Positions 40,628-49,897 are shown, numbered from the stretch's first letter. The stretch: DNA of 64,000 bases from Paenibacillus sp. GM2 (GCF_900069005.2 NZ_LN831279.1:3023741-3087740), one strand, 5' to 3'. Translations and numbers: made by a program. Notes: generated by a model not told the origin, from the sequence alone.

Positions 40628-41172
40628 AGCAAAATTCGCACAGAACGGTGTACTGGTCTAAAATGTCCCAGGAAGACTGGAGTATTTACTTGGCTGCTAC
40701 CGAGCAAGGACTCTGCTACGTTGGATCTCAGAATAGGGATTTTGAAGAGCTAAGCAAATGGGTGGCGAAGCACTATAAAGCGTACGAGCTGATGGAAAAC
40801 GATGAGATCCTCCGCCCCTATATCGTTGAACTGAGTGAATATCTGCATGGACAACGACAGCAGTTCTCGCTTCCAACCGCGCTGGAGGGAACTTCATTTC
40901 AAAAGGAAGTATGGGACGCTCTTTGTGCGATCCCTTATGGGCAAACATGCTCTTATTCGGATATTGCCATTCATATCAAGAGACCAGCGGCGGTTCGTGC
41001 GGTAGGTACTGCAATCGGAGCGAACCCCCTTCTGATTACCGTTCCCTGTCATCGGGTGATCGGCAAGAACGGAACATTAACCGGCTATCGCGGTGGACTT
41101 GAGATGAAGACAAAATTGCTGGAGCTGGAGCGAAGCGGATCAAACCTGCTATGGACCGGATTTAATTATTAA
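40624..41172 (+). CDS. Methylated-DNA--protein-cysteine methyltransferase
   Basis: 182 residues. The active site P-C-H-R is at Cys142 (LITVPCHRVIGKNGTLTGYRGG), preceded by the HTH 'FQKEVWDALCAIPYGQTCSYSDIA'. It transfers the methyl of O6-methylguanine to itself in a suicide reaction. It is translationally coupled to adaA (ATGA overlap), so both are made together under alkylation stress. The AdaB/Ogt names are both used for this family. Confidence 0.95.
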   Translation: MKQNSHRTVYWSKMSQEDWSIYLAATEQGLCYVGSQNRDFEELSKWVAKHYKAYELMENDEILRPYIVELSEYLHGQRQQFSLPTALEGTSFQKEVWDALCAIPYGQTCSYSDIAIHIKRPAAVRAVGTAIGANPLLITVPCHRVIGKNGTLTGYRGGLEMKTKLLELERSGSNLLWTGFNY

Positions 41173-41215
41173 AGGCATGGTCCCCCAGAGTTAACCTTGG
41201 GGGCCATGCCTTTTT
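41171..41215. terminator. Terminator after the methyltransferase gene
   Basis: AAAGGCATGGTCCCCC pairs with GGGGGCCATGCCTTTTT. It is also usable by the converging DUF2871 gene. Confidence 0.92.
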
Positions 41216-41234
41216 GCTGGATCGTGCCATTATA

Positions 41235-41636
41235 TTATTGTTGGTTGTACGCTTTGTTCAATAGCAGCATATACCAGATCAAAGCGATGCCGATGATCGA
41301 ATGAGATAGCCCTGCCATATGACTCAGGCCTGCCATATCGTTGCCATTCACCTGCAATACGCCGCGCACCGTCATGGAACCGATCGTCAGAACCAGACCG
41401 ATATTATAGACGATAAACCAGGCATTAAAAGATTGGGTCTGATGAACGGAAAACAGCTTCGATAGAATCAGACTGATCAGGAAGAACAGGAAACCGAGAA
41501 TAAGAACGTGGGTATGCAGAACATTTAATACCGTATCCCCGTCAAAGCCTTGTACTTTCGTAAATTCCCTCGCAAATACACCGAATCCCAACCCGATTAA
41601 TAGATAGATAAATGCGGCTATATATGATTTTCTCAT
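41235..41636 (-). CDS. DUF2871 family membrane protein
   Basis: 133 residues from ATG 41636 (GGAGGG upstream). Four membrane helices are visible (YIAAFIYLLIGLGFGVFA, VLHTHVLILGFLFFLISLIL, WFIVYNIGLVLTIGSM, SIIGIALIWYMLLL). The 'LHTHVLILGFLFF' motif is typical of the family. Its function is unknown. An exact tandem hexapeptide MAGLSH-MAGLSH sits before the last helix, from a recent 18-bp duplication. It lies in its own unit between converging genes. Confidence 0.85.
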   Translation of the reverse strand: MRKSYIAAFIYLLIGLGFGVFAREFTKVQGFDGDTVLNVLHTHVLILGFLFFLISLILSKLFSVHQTQSFNAWFIVYNIGLVLTIGSMTVRGVLQVNGNDMAGLSHMAGLSHSIIGIALIWYMLLLNKAYNQQ

Positions 41637-41806
41637 CAATAACCCTCCATTATTTACGTTTCAGCCCTTATTGTAAATAACTTAAGCCGGGATTGTAATC
41701 CATATCATCGCTTGTTAAAAGATTGTTCACAATTTATAATCTTGAGAGACCGGGTTCTATGTTAAAGTGTCCTAGAGATAAATGTCACACAGAAAGGAAT
41801 GAGTTT

Positions 41807-42730
41807 ATGAATAGGAAAACTACAAAAATCGTTGCCCGCAGTGCGATTGTCGCTATTGTGGGAGCCCTGATTCTGATTCCTAGTCTGAAATCCAATCCGT
41901 TGGAATCGGTAAAAGCCTCCGCCCCTTCCGAGACAGATTCGATTGCGACAGGGAACACCCATGAAAAAGATGCAGTCAAGCCTTCTGCTTCGAAGGATAA
42001 TGCTACCGATACCGATACCACAATGACCACCATATACAAAGACAATTACAAGACGGTTGTCCTATTCAATCAGGCTCAGATTGAAGCATTAACCGGACAA
42101 TCGCTTGATTCTGCTCAGATCAAAGATGTACTGGCCGAGCTCCAGAAGGAAGCCACCTGGACCGCCCAGAGTTTCTCGGCCTCTGAAGCCAAACTGATCG
42201 CCGATGCCGCTAAAGAGAAGTCGGAAAAGCTGCCCTCGATTCTCACCAAAGTCGCACAAAATAAAGTGTCCGATCTGAAGCTAATCATCGTGCACAACAA
42301 GCATCATAGCGATGCTAATTTTGGCGCTAGTCATCGGGAGCAGACGAACCAGAATGGCAGCAAGGATAATGTAAATAAAGAGACAACTGTTGAGAAGCAA
42401 ACTACCAGTATTGACAATTTCCTCGAATTCGAACTGGAAGTGGAATATGCCAAAGGTCAATATGAGGTGGACTTCAATTCCAATTACGGCAAGATAAAGG
42501 CTGAGATTGAAGATGAACGAAGCAACACGAGTAAGAAGATGCAAGGAGCTGCTGCATTGGAGCAGCTTGAGAAGATTTTGCCTAAGCTTGACATAACCAA
42601 TGATACGTCGAAGAAGGAAGCGATCTCCCGTACTTTGGAGGCCTTTCAATTGGCTGACAACTATAAGGAGTTTGAGCTGGAAATCCGTCTGCCTGACGGG
42701 GGGCAGCTCGCGTTCAAATCTATAAAATAA
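41807..42730 (+). CDS. Secreted protein of unknown function
   Basis: About 307 residues from ATG 41807 (MNRKTTKIVARSAIVAIVGALILIPS), with AAAGGA upstream; the longer frame start has no SD. The N-terminus is a signal peptide or membrane anchor, then a Ser/Thr/Asp-rich linker. The body is charged and helical (LDSAQIKDVLAELQKEATW, LEFELEVEYAKGQYEVDFN). The C-terminal part repeats strand-rich 'FELEIRLPDGGQLAFK'. It looks like a stand-alone extracytoplasmic protein, and I do not recognise a family. Confidence 0.7.
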   Translation: MNRKTTKIVARSAIVAIVGALILIPSLKSNPLESVKASAPSETDSIATGNTHEKDAVKPSASKDNATDTDTTMTTIYKDNYKTVVLFNQAQIEALTGQSLDSAQIKDVLAELQKEATWTAQSFSASEAKLIADAAKEKSEKLPSILTKVAQNKVSDLKLIIVHNKHHSDANFGASHREQTNQNGSKDNVNKETTVEKQTTSIDNFLEFELEVEYAKGQYEVDFNSNYGKIKAEIEDERSNTSKKMQGAAALEQLEKILPKLDITNDTSKKEAISRTLEAFQLADNYKEFELEIRLPDGGQLAFKSIK

Positions 42731-42742
42731 TTGAAATGAAGC

Positions 42743-42784
42743 AAAACCCACCGTTAGGCTCTTAGCCTTTAGCGGTGGGTTTTT
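42743..42784. terminator. Bidirectional terminator between converging genes
   Basis: AAAACCCACCG pairs with CGGTGGGTTTTT, with an inner AGGCTC-TTAGCCT stem. Confidence 0.88.
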
Positions 42785-42788
42785 GAGA

Positions 42789-43475
42789 TTAGGCTTTGCG
42801 TTTCATACTGCGAATCATCTGCTTGGTCGCTTGATCTACACGGTAGGATTCCGTAATTTTCTGCAAGGCCTTATTGTAAGTAAACAGATCGAGCGTACTA
42901 TGCTGTAAATAGGCCAATGTTGGCTCAGGCAGCTTAATATAGCAAATCGAGACCGCCCAGGCGACGGCCATTTTGACATAATAGCCCTCATGTCTGATCC
43001 CGTCCAAAATTTGCAGCACCCGATCGATATAATCCTCCAGCACATAATATTCCAATAGCATGACAGCCCCGAAGCGAAGATCGTACTCCTGATCGGATTG
43101 CAGATAAGGCTGCAGAAAATCCCATACCTTGTCCAGATGCGATCTGGTAAGCTTTAATCCGCCGCAGAAGCTGTCGCATACCGACCAATTATTTATTTTG
43201 GGAACAAACCGCGCTGTATATTCCAGCACCTCATCGATATCCTTCACCGCATACCCGATAACCATGCCCTGCAGCATCGTCTCCTCGAAATAATCGTCCT
43301 CGGCTTCAGCCAAATAGGAACGCCAATCGGAACGGGCGATTCTCTGTGCAATCTTCCGTAGAGCAGGCAAGCGTACTCCGGTGATATTATCGATATTTGG
43401 AATCAGCTTCGAGCTAAACAAACGATATTCCTCTTCAGCCAATTCCATGATCTGTTCCTTGATCGTCTTCTCCAC
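42789..43475 (-). CDS. AlkD-like DNA alkylation repair protein
   Basis: 228 residues of ARM/HEAT-like helices. The signature 'GVRLPALRKIAQRIARSDW' near the start and 'NNWSVCDSFCGGLKLTRSHLDKVWDF' are typical of the DNA_alkylation family (AlkC/AlkD), which removes positively charged alkyl bases without base flipping. A GTG start with GGAGGTTG upstream is used. With adaA and the methyltransferase 2 kb away it forms a loose alkylation-repair neighbourhood. Confidence 0.88.
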   Translation of the reverse strand: MEKTIKEQIMELAEEEYRLFSSKLIPNIDNITGVRLPALRKIAQRIARSDWRSYLAEAEDDYFEETMLQGMVIGYAVKDIDEVLEYTARFVPKINNWSVCDSFCGGLKLTRSHLDKVWDFLQPYLQSDQEYDLRFGAVMLLEYYVLEDYIDRVLQILDGIRHEGYYVKMAVAWAVSICYIKLPEPTLAYLQHSTLDLFTYNKALQKITESYRVDQATKQMIRSMKRKA

Positions 43476-43511
43476 CGCTCAACCTCCAATCAAATTCAGG
43501 TGACATCGGAC

Positions 43512-43556
43512 AGAAAAAGCCTAACGGGTTCAGTCCTGTCACCTCCCGTCAGGCTT
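43512..43556 (-). terminator. Terminator upstream of the AlkD-like gene
   Basis: AAGCCTGACGGG pairs with CCCGTTAGGCTT, followed by TTTTC on the minus strand. It ends the Gfo/Idh transcript. Confidence 0.75.
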
Positions 43557-43585
43557 CATTCCTTATTTATAGATTTATTAAGAAA

Positions 43586-43979
43586 GTTCAAAAGTCCGCT
43601 TTTGATAAAAAACGATCGATGTAATCCAAAGATAAGCGACCGAGGATTCCAAGATTGGTTTTCTATCGATATAGAATTTTATCAGCATAGCAAGATAGCG
43701 AATTTAATTCTATATCTTACACGAAGTCCATCAGAAGTACCTCCACATCGAACCTTGAATACACCCGGGTCTAAGCTGATGCCTACCTAGCTTTGTTTTC
43801 TAAGGAAATATCTTAGAGGCTCATAGGCTCATGTACGCTAAGCAAATGCTTCCGGGGACCGTTTTCTGTGAAAACTGTAGCTTCGCTTCTCAGACCAAAG
43901 CTTTATCCAACTGCAGCGTTTTGAAAAAACGTACATCGGGACATAGGCTTCGGTACGGAAAACCGACCTTTTGAACACA
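43586..43979. repeat. Dispersed intergenic repeat, copy 3 (longest)
   Basis: Terminal inverted repeats GTTCAAAAGTCCGCTTTT (43586-43603) and GGAAAACCGACCTTTTGAACAC (43958-43979) bound a non-coding element of about 394 bp. Internal blocks CGAACCTTGAA, ACCCGGGTCTAAGC and CCGTTTTCTGTGAAAAC match copy 1. It ends within five bases of the Gfo/Idh stop, so it may serve as that gene's 3' region. Confidence 0.75.
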
Positions 43980-43983
43980 TATA

Positions 43984-45063
43984 TTACTTGCTCGCAGGCT
44001 CGTAAGTATCAAAATCCTTCACGACTTCATTGGTCTCTCCAGCCTTGAATATCGCTTCAATCAGATTTAATACACGCAATACTTCGGCATTTTTCACAAT
44101 CGGGTCAGCTTTACCCTCAAGCACATCTGCGAAATTATCGTAGAAGCTGCTCGAACGCTGGAAAGGTTCCGGAAGAACCCCGGTAATCGTTGCTTCTTCA
44201 GATGGCGGGGCCATCGTCTTCGTTAATCCAACGCCAGCCCGGATCGGCTTAGGCTCAATTTTGCCCACTTCATTATTCCGCGTTACGGTTCTTCCGGTCA
44301 AGGACCAGTCTTCAATCACCGCAGCACCTTCGGTACCTTTTACATACCATCTTGGCAACGTAATATAGTTGGTTGTTCCTACCTCTACCAGAGCGGTAAC
44401 CCCATTCTCGAATTGCAAAACCGCCTCGAATCCATCGTCAACCTCATCGCCAAGAATGAAGCTAAGCCGGCTTCTAACGCTAGTAATTTTGCTGTCAATC
44501 ATTTCAACCATCTGATCCAGCAAATGAACGCCCCAATCCAGCAGCATACCGCCGCCATATTGCTTGATATGACGCCAGTCGCCTGGAATTCCGTTTGCCC
44601 CATGTACTCTGGACTCGATTTGGAATAAGTCGCCAATTGTTCTCTCGTTATACATTTGCTTAACAATCAAGAAATCCTCATCCCAACGGCGATTCTGGTG
44701 GACCATCAGGACCTTGCCAGCCTGATCAGCTACCGCGACCATATCTTTGAAATCGCTCACCGACATCGTAACCGGCTTCTCGCAAATGACATGCTTGCCA
44801 GCCTGCAAAGCTTGAATAGCCAGATCCTTATGCACATCATTTGGCGTTGCAATTAATACAACCTCAACTGAAGAATCGTTCAACACCGCTTCAAAGCTGT
44901 CGTAAGCAGGATAGCCCGCTTGCTTCGAAGCTTCCCGACGCTCCTCAAGCACATCATAAGTACCTTTGACCTCTACTCTTCCATTTTCTGTAATCAAGTG
45001 ACCGTGATAGCTTCCCATTCCACCGTAGCCAACGATAACTACGGAATGCTTAGTATTGCTCAT
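43984..45063 (-). CDS. Gfo/Idh/MocA family oxidoreductase
   Basis: About 359 residues from ATG 45063 (MSNTKHSVVIVGYGGMGSYHGHLI; GGGAG upstream). A Rossmann GYGGMG motif, 'VVLIATPNDVHKDLAIQALQAGKHVICEKPVTMSV' with the conserved E-K-P, and 'YGGGMLLDWGVHLLDQM' with the D-x-x-x-H region are all present. It is NAD(P)-dependent and probably oxidises or epimerises a sugar or inositol derivative. The exact substrate is unknown; no sugar genes are adjacent. Confidence 0.9.
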   Translation of the reverse strand: MSNTKHSVVIVGYGGMGSYHGHLITENGRVEVKGTYDVLEERREASKQAGYPAYDSFEAVLNDSSVEVVLIATPNDVHKDLAIQALQAGKHVICEKPVTMSVSDFKDMVAVADQAGKVLMVHQNRRWDEDFLIVKQMYNERTIGDLFQIESRVHGANGIPGDWRHIKQYGGGMLLDWGVHLLDQMVEMIDSKITSVRSRLSFILGDEVDDGFEAVLQFENGVTALVEVGTTNYITLPRWYVKGTEGAAVIEDWSLTGRTVTRNNEVGKIEPKPIRAGVGLTKTMAPPSEEATITGVLPEPFQRSSSFYDNFADVLEGKADPIVKNAEVLRVLNLIEAIFKAGETNEVVKDFDTYEPASK

Positions 45064-45432
45064 GAATGTTGTCTCCCTTCCCTTATGCAACACAGTATGG
45101 TTTATTTCATCCCTCAAGCAGAGCCATAGCAACTGAGTTAAGAACCCACCTTTATGAACTTCTGTTATGAGGAGGATTGACTCACTTTTCTAGTTTATTC
45201 TCTAACAATCAGGATGTAAATGCAAGCGGATTCAGAGATTTCGACATAATTCTTACTTTTCCCAGCCTGCCTTCTATTTCTATAATTCTAACATGTTTCA
45301 TTCTATCAGCAATTGAACAATCCAGCTATCGTCACTTCTCGGGAAATTACCGTGATCTCGGAAAATCTTCCACGATATAGGCATCTCCCTACGCCGCCCC
45401 TAATATATTGTAGGAGAAAGGCGGAGATACTT
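45064..45432. other. Spacer between divergent genes
   Basis: This 369-base stretch holds the divergent promoters of the Gfo/Idh and lipase genes. I see no repeat, RNA or convincing operator in it. Confidence 0.5.
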
Positions 45433-46242
45433 GTGAGGACAATCGATGAACAAGCGCAGCGGGCCATCTTTTTGGCCGCCATCTGTGGACAGACTTATGA
45501 GCAATTCTCAAATAAGGACGGCTCATTTATCGTCCCCTTAACTTATTCGGTCAAGGATACGATCGAAGCGAAATCGATTATCAATGTATGGGAAACTTTT
45601 GGGTTTATTCTCGAGTCCCCCCAGGAAATTATTGTGGCCTTTCGCGGGACCAGCTCCACGACTAATTGGATATCCGACATCATCGCTTCCCAGAAAAAAT
45701 TCAAATATGTAAAAGAGGACTGCCTCACGCATCGCGGCTTCACAGATATCTATTCTTCTGCTCGCAATCGAATTATGTCCGCACTGTCCAATCTGCCCTC
45801 TGACAAGCCCTTGTTTGTTACCGGGCACAGCCTTGGCGCCGCACTGGCGACACTGTGTGCGATTGATATTGCCGCCAATACCGAATTCAACTCACCGTAC
45901 CTGTTCACATATGGCGGGCCTCGCGTGGGCGACCCGGCCTTTTCAAAGGCTTTTACAAAATATGTACGAGGAAGCTATCGTATCGCCAATGAATTTGACG
46001 TTGTTACCCATGCTCCCCCATCGATCTACAAGCTGCCTAAGCGTGAAAAGAAATACTATTATAGCCATGTCCCAACCTTCTCTTCCCTGAACTTCCAAAA
46101 TGGCTCATTCGGCGGCAATCACATCATAAGCAGCTATTTTACCGAACTCTCCAAGCTCCAGCCACAATACGCCCAACTGCTCTGCTCAGCGAACCCGGGA
46201 TTCTGTCCAAATCCAACCGCCGAATCGAAAGAAGAAGCATAG
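45433..46242 (+). CDS. Class 3 lipase
   Basis: 269 residues from GTG 45433, which has AAAGGCGGAG upstream; an ATG 40 codons earlier would give a poorly conserved N-terminus and lacks an SD. The nucleophile elbow G-H-S-L-G is at Ser133 (PLFVTGHSLGAALATLCAID). The oxyanion region 'IIVAFRGTSSTTNW' and 'EFDVVTHAPPS' (candidate Asp) follow, with a C-terminal His in 'GNHIISSYF'. It is a triacylglycerol or phospholipid lipase of the alpha/beta hydrolase fold. No signal peptide was found. Confidence 0.87.
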   Translation: MRTIDEQAQRAIFLAAICGQTYEQFSNKDGSFIVPLTYSVKDTIEAKSIINVWETFGFILESPQEIIVAFRGTSSTTNWISDIIASQKKFKYVKEDCLTHRGFTDIYSSARNRIMSALSNLPSDKPLFVTGHSLGAALATLCAIDIAANTEFNSPYLFTYGGPRVGDPAFSKAFTKYVRGSYRIANEFDVVTHAPPSIYKLPKREKKYYYSHVPTFSSLNFQNGSFGGNHIISSYFTELSKLQPQYAQLLCSANPGFCPNPTAESKEEA

Positions 46243-46455
46243 GTGGCGTAAGCGGCAGGTGCAGGTGTGGTTACTGCTGTGGTGAAAATGCGGTGCAAGT
46301 GCGGTTGCAGGTTTGGTTGCAGGTTTGGTGCAAGTGCCGGGCAAGTGCGGTTGCAGGTTTAGTTGCAGGTTTGGTGCAAATGCGGTTTCCACGCGAGGTT
46401 CGTGCGGTTTGTTTCATGTGTGGTTGCAGGTGTGGTGCAAGTGCGTCAGAATAAA
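46243..46455. repeat. Degenerate tandem repeat GGTTGCAGGTTTGGTGCAAGTGC
   Basis: About ten imperfect copies of GGTTGCAGGT and GGTGCAAGTGC alternate directly after the lipase stop codon. The open frames across it exist only because the repeat has no stops. Confidence 0.75.
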
Positions 46456-46521
46456 GTGGAATATACTTTCGGCGCCCCTCGAAGAGGGACTTAATGCGGT
46501 AGGATTGGGCCAAATCCTTTC

Positions 46522-46704
46522 TAACGAAACTAGGTATCACTATTTGAGCCAAAAGTGACTTTTGAAAAATCTAACGAAACTGGATATCGCTATTGAGGTC
46601 AAATTAGGGGTTAAGGGCCCTTTTCCTCCCTAATAACGATATGGAGTTTCGTTAAAATTAATTGCCCGCTATTTTTTAGAGAATAGCGTTCTGTAGTTTC
46701 GTTA
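46522..46704. repeat. Four 23-bp TAACGAAAC/TATCGCTATT repeats
   Basis: Units at 46522-46544 and 46572-46594 read TAACGAAAC-N4-TATCRCTATT. Units at 46632-46654 and 46682-46704 are the inverse. Two direct plus two inverted units form a large potential cruciform. The family recurs at 50132-50427. Confidence 0.8.
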
Positions 46705-46759
46705 GAACTAAGAATTTGATAATGAGAACCCTACAATTGTTCTGATAATCTTCATACAG

Positions 46760-46801
46760 CAAAGAAAGCAGGCATCCATCATCCGGACGCCTGCTTTCTT
46801 C
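46760..46801. terminator. Terminator after sigK
   Basis: AAGAAAGCAGGC pairs with GCCTGCTTTCTT, with a 20-base loop. Confidence 0.8.
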
Positions 46802-46806
46802 CTTGC

Positions 46807-47505
46807 TCATCGTTTCGATTTGTAAAACTCATGATATAGCTTCATCAGAGCCCGCTTCTCGATTCGGGACACATAGCTGCGGCTGATCCCGAGCTCTCTG
46901 GCGATTTCACGCTGCGTTCGCTCCTCGCCTCCATGCTCGAGTCCAAACCTTCCTTTGATGACTTCCTGTTCCCTGGAATCCAGAATATCCAGGTTCTGAT
47001 ATATTTTACTCTTCTCCATCTTAAGCTGAACCCGATCAACAACATCATCCTCTTCTGTTCCAAGAATGTCAATTAATGTGATTTCATTCCCCTCTTTGTC
47101 AGTTCCTATGGGATCATGCAGGGAGACGTCCTTACGGGTTTTCTTCAGCGAGCGGAGATGCATCAGTATCTCATTTTCTATACATCTTGCCGCAAAGGTT
47201 GCCAGCTTCGTGCCTTTGTTCGGGCGGAAACTTTCGATTGCCTTGATCAGGCCAATGGTACCAATTGAGATCAGATCCTCCAGATCTTCACCCGTGTTAT
47301 CGAATTTCTTCACGATATGCGCCACAAGCCGCAGATTATGCTCAATCAGCAAATTGCGGGATATCGCGTCGCCTTCAGCCATTCGCTGAAGGTGCTTCGT
47401 TTCCTCTTCTTCCGTCAGCGGCTGGGGAAAGGCATTATTCTTTACATATGAGACTAACAAGGTCAACTGCTTAATAAACAGCGCAATCGCGGACACCAAC
47501 TCCAT
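46807..47505 (-). CDS. sigK: Sporulation sigma factor sigma-K
   Basis: 232 residues from ATG 47505 (GTGGAGGTG upstream). The N-terminal 20 residues (MELVSAIALFIKQLTLLVSY) are the hydrophobic pro-sequence removed by SpoIVFB. 'VKNNAFPQPLTEEEE' and 'NTGEDLEDLISIGTIGLIKAI' (region 2) closely follow Bacillus SigK, and the region 4 HTH is 'TQREIARELGISRSYVSRIEKRAL'. The gene is intact: no skin-type element splits it. It directs late mother-cell transcription in sporulation. Confidence 0.93.
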   Translation of the reverse strand: MELVSAIALFIKQLTLLVSYVKNNAFPQPLTEEEETKHLQRMAEGDAISRNLLIEHNLRLVAHIVKKFDNTGEDLEDLISIGTIGLIKAIESFRPNKGTKLATFAARCIENEILMHLRSLKKTRKDVSLHDPIGTDKEGNEITLIDILGTEEDDVVDRVQLKMEKSKIYQNLDILDSREQEVIKGRFGLEHGGEERTQREIARELGISRSYVSRIEKRALMKLYHEFYKSKR

Positions 47506-47677
47506 GAACAGCACCTCCACGTCGATTAGCTGAAGAGGCAAGCACATCCTAGTACACCACTTCAGCACACAATGAAGTTCAGTTGTACATTGTATGTGGG
47601 CTGCGGCCCAGATGTGCCTGTTCGAAGGGAAATGATTCCGGAGGATAAGTGATTTTACCTATTCCGCCACTTTCCAA

Positions 47678-48196
47678 TTAAAAGCGTATATATGGACGGG
47701 ATTTGCGCTTACGATAATGAATGAAACCTCCCGCTATTGCATAGCAAAGCACGACTATGGCAATCCCGACGCTATCGATCCCGACATCGATGGCCTGACC
47801 TGTGCGATTCACGACGAAGGTCTGATGCCACTCATCGGATATCGCATACAGCAGCGCAACGATAGCTCCCCCTGTCATGGCTGACGCACGCTTCCACTTT
47901 AAGGCAAGCAGGGTTTGAATGGACAGGAATGTCAGCACAGCGAAGATACTGACGTGCGCTCCTTTGCGAATAAAAAATTCGATAAAGTCATAAGGCATCG
48001 CCGAAGTCACTAACTGACCGTTATAATAAAACTCCATATCAGGCAGACTATGCACCAGTTTATGGGGAATATGTTCGGACAACGAGGGCCTGAGATCCTG
48101 CTCATAGTAAGGCTGGGAGGATTTATAGAAAATAAACGCCATACAGATGATCACTAGTAGAAGCCAAACCAGAAATTTTTTGCGCTGATAGGTCAT
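47678..48196 (-). CDS. VanZ family membrane protein
   Basis: 172 residues with four membrane helices and the VanZ pattern: an N-terminal 'LVWLLLVIICMAFIFYKSSQP', 'RKGAHVSIFAVLTFLSIQTLL', 'LLYAISDEWHQTFVVNRTGQAIDVGIDSVG' and a basic tail. VanZ gives low-level teicoplanin resistance in some species. Most homologues, including Paenibacillus ones, have no known role. Confidence 0.88.
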   Translation of the reverse strand: MTYQRKKFLVWLLLVIICMAFIFYKSSQPYYEQDLRPSLSEHIPHKLVHSLPDMEFYYNGQLVTSAMPYDFIEFFIRKGAHVSIFAVLTFLSIQTLLALKWKRASAMTGGAIVALLYAISDEWHQTFVVNRTGQAIDVGIDSVGIAIVVLCYAIAGGFIHYRKRKSRPYIRF

Positions 48197-48250
48197 ATTC
48201 GCGAGCTCCTCCTTCTTGATATTTTCTTATTTTATCTATTGTTGATCCAA

Positions 48251-48283
48251 AAAGAAAGAGACCGAAGCCTTGTGGCCCGGTCT
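48251..48283 (-). terminator. Terminator after the APC permease gene
   Basis: AGACCG pairs with CGGTCT around a 13-base loop, followed by CTTTCTTTTT on the minus strand. Confidence 0.7.
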
Positions 48284-48345
48284 ATAGACGCTGCTCAGAA
48301 CATACCCGCCTGGAGCATTTAGCATCTGGCAAATCCATATTGCAT

Positions 48346-49773
48346 TTAAGTCCTGCGATTTCTTCTGGCGAGCAAAGGCAGGATCAAACCAAGTCCCAGC
48401 AAAATGAACGGAGTCGCGATGTTTAAGGTTAGCTGGAAGTACCATTCACCCGTGAGCGGTTCGATTTTGGGAAACATGCCCATCAAGCAAGCGAAGGCGG
48501 TAAACAAGAAGCACCATAAACCAATAACAAAGCCGAATTTATTGTTCTTCACAAACTGATAAGTCGTCTCAAATTTTTGCGACATAAGCATCAACGCCAT
48601 AAAGGCAGCGAATACCCATAGGTATCGAAGCGGCATGACGATCGAGTTCAGATCGAGCAGCCAGTTGAATAAGGAGTTCATATTGCCAATCCCTAAGGCT
48701 GGGACGATGATCAAGATGCCCACCAGGATGGCGGTCATAATATAGCCATTGACCGGCGTACCGCGCTCATTAATCCTGAGCAGCGACTTAGGAACGTAGG
48801 TTTCATCGGAATCCGACAATAGCACGCGCAGCGGTGCATCGATGGAAAAAGCGAGAGCTGATATTTGTGCCAGTACGTTGGCGAGCGCATAGATAATCAT
48901 AATCCAGTTGCCAAATCCGTAATACTCCCCTAGGATCTGAAAGGCATAATATTGTCCGTTCATCTTCAAGTCTGCGGGAATATTATTGGAATTGAACATG
49001 AGTCCCATAGCGTAAGATCCCAACAGCGCGCAGATTGCAACCATAATCGCTAACGTAAGCATTCCCCGTGGGAACTCCCTTGACGGATTATACGTGTTGT
49101 TTACGTATGGCGATATTTTCTCCGCACCACCCACCGCAAATACAAGCATGGATATCGTTGTAAAATAGGCGAAGTTAAAGTCAGGGATAAACGTCTTAAA
49201 CGTAATATTCGGCGTTGCCACTTCAACTCCCCGCAGCGAAGGTGCGGCAATCGCCAGTACAATGTAGAGTATCGACATCACAAACACGGACATCCCCGCG
49301 ATCGTACCGATTCTCCGGAGGGAGGTAACCCCACGCGAAGCCATCCACAGAAAGAGCAAAAATATGACCAAGGATAACGACTGAACCAGCAGAGTGGACA
49401 ACTCTTTGATAAACATGCCATTCTGCTTTACCGCCCATCCCAATGCGATCAATATTGCCTGCGGCTTCTGCGCCAAGTAAGGAACATGAACGACCCAGTA
49501 AGTCCATGCTGCCAAATAAGCGATCCTGGCACCCATCGTTTCTTTGATCCAGCTGCTTACCCCGCCCTTGCCATGCCGGAACGTTGAACCTAACTGGCCA
49601 ACCATCAAAGAGTACGGTACAAAATACAAAGCGATAATGAGAATCCACGAGGTGATTACCGTTAGCCCTTGGTTGGCGTAGTTGTTGACTACATTTCCAA
49701 AACCCCAGACGGAAACAAAAGCCATCAGCGCGACATTATACCATCGCAGCTTTTTGATATCGTTGTCATCCAT
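48346..49773 (-). CDS. APC family amino acid permease (glutamate/GABA antiporter-like)
   Basis: 475 residues from ATG 49773 (GGGGAG upstream). About 12 membrane helices are predicted. The start 'WYNVALMAFVSVWGFGNVVNNYANQG' and 'FFTISMLVFAVGGAEKISPYVN-like' helix 6 fit the YjeM/GadC-type subgroup of the APC superfamily. The substrate cannot be read from the sequence. The monocistronic gene ends in its own terminator. Confidence 0.87.
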   Translation of the reverse strand: MDDNDIKKLRWYNVALMAFVSVWGFGNVVNNYANQGLTVITSWILIIALYFVPYSLMVGQLGSTFRHGKGGVSSWIKETMGARIAYLAAWTYWVVHVPYLAQKPQAILIALGWAVKQNGMFIKELSTLLVQSLSLVIFLLFLWMASRGVTSLRRIGTIAGMSVFVMSILYIVLAIAAPSLRGVEVATPNITFKTFIPDFNFAYFTTISMLVFAVGGAEKISPYVNNTYNPSREFPRGMLTLAIMVAICALLGSYAMGLMFNSNNIPADLKMNGQYYAFQILGEYYGFGNWIMIIYALANVLAQISALAFSIDAPLRVLLSDSDETYVPKSLLRINERGTPVNGYIMTAILVGILIIVPALGIGNMNSLFNWLLDLNSIVMPLRYLWVFAAFMALMLMSQKFETTYQFVKNNKFGFVIGLWCFLFTAFACLMGMFPKIEPLTGEWYFQLTLNIATPFILLGLGLILPLLARRNRRT

Positions 49774-49897
49774 AATGCTCAATCTCCCCTTCTGCATGGG
49801 TGCATGGATTGGAAGTGCTTCTAGTACCGCCCACTTCCTAGTGCTGGAATATTCTAGGCTTTCATGCTAGCTATAACTTTGCCTGTAATACGCCACT

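Noticed and set aside
46271..46552. Thr/His-rich open frames over the tandem array
   Set aside because: Product of the repeat unit lacking stops; no SD and no recognisable domain.
46522..46704. Possible CRISPR array
   Set aside because: Units alternate in orientation, spacers differ in length and no cas gene is near; they are extragenic repeats.
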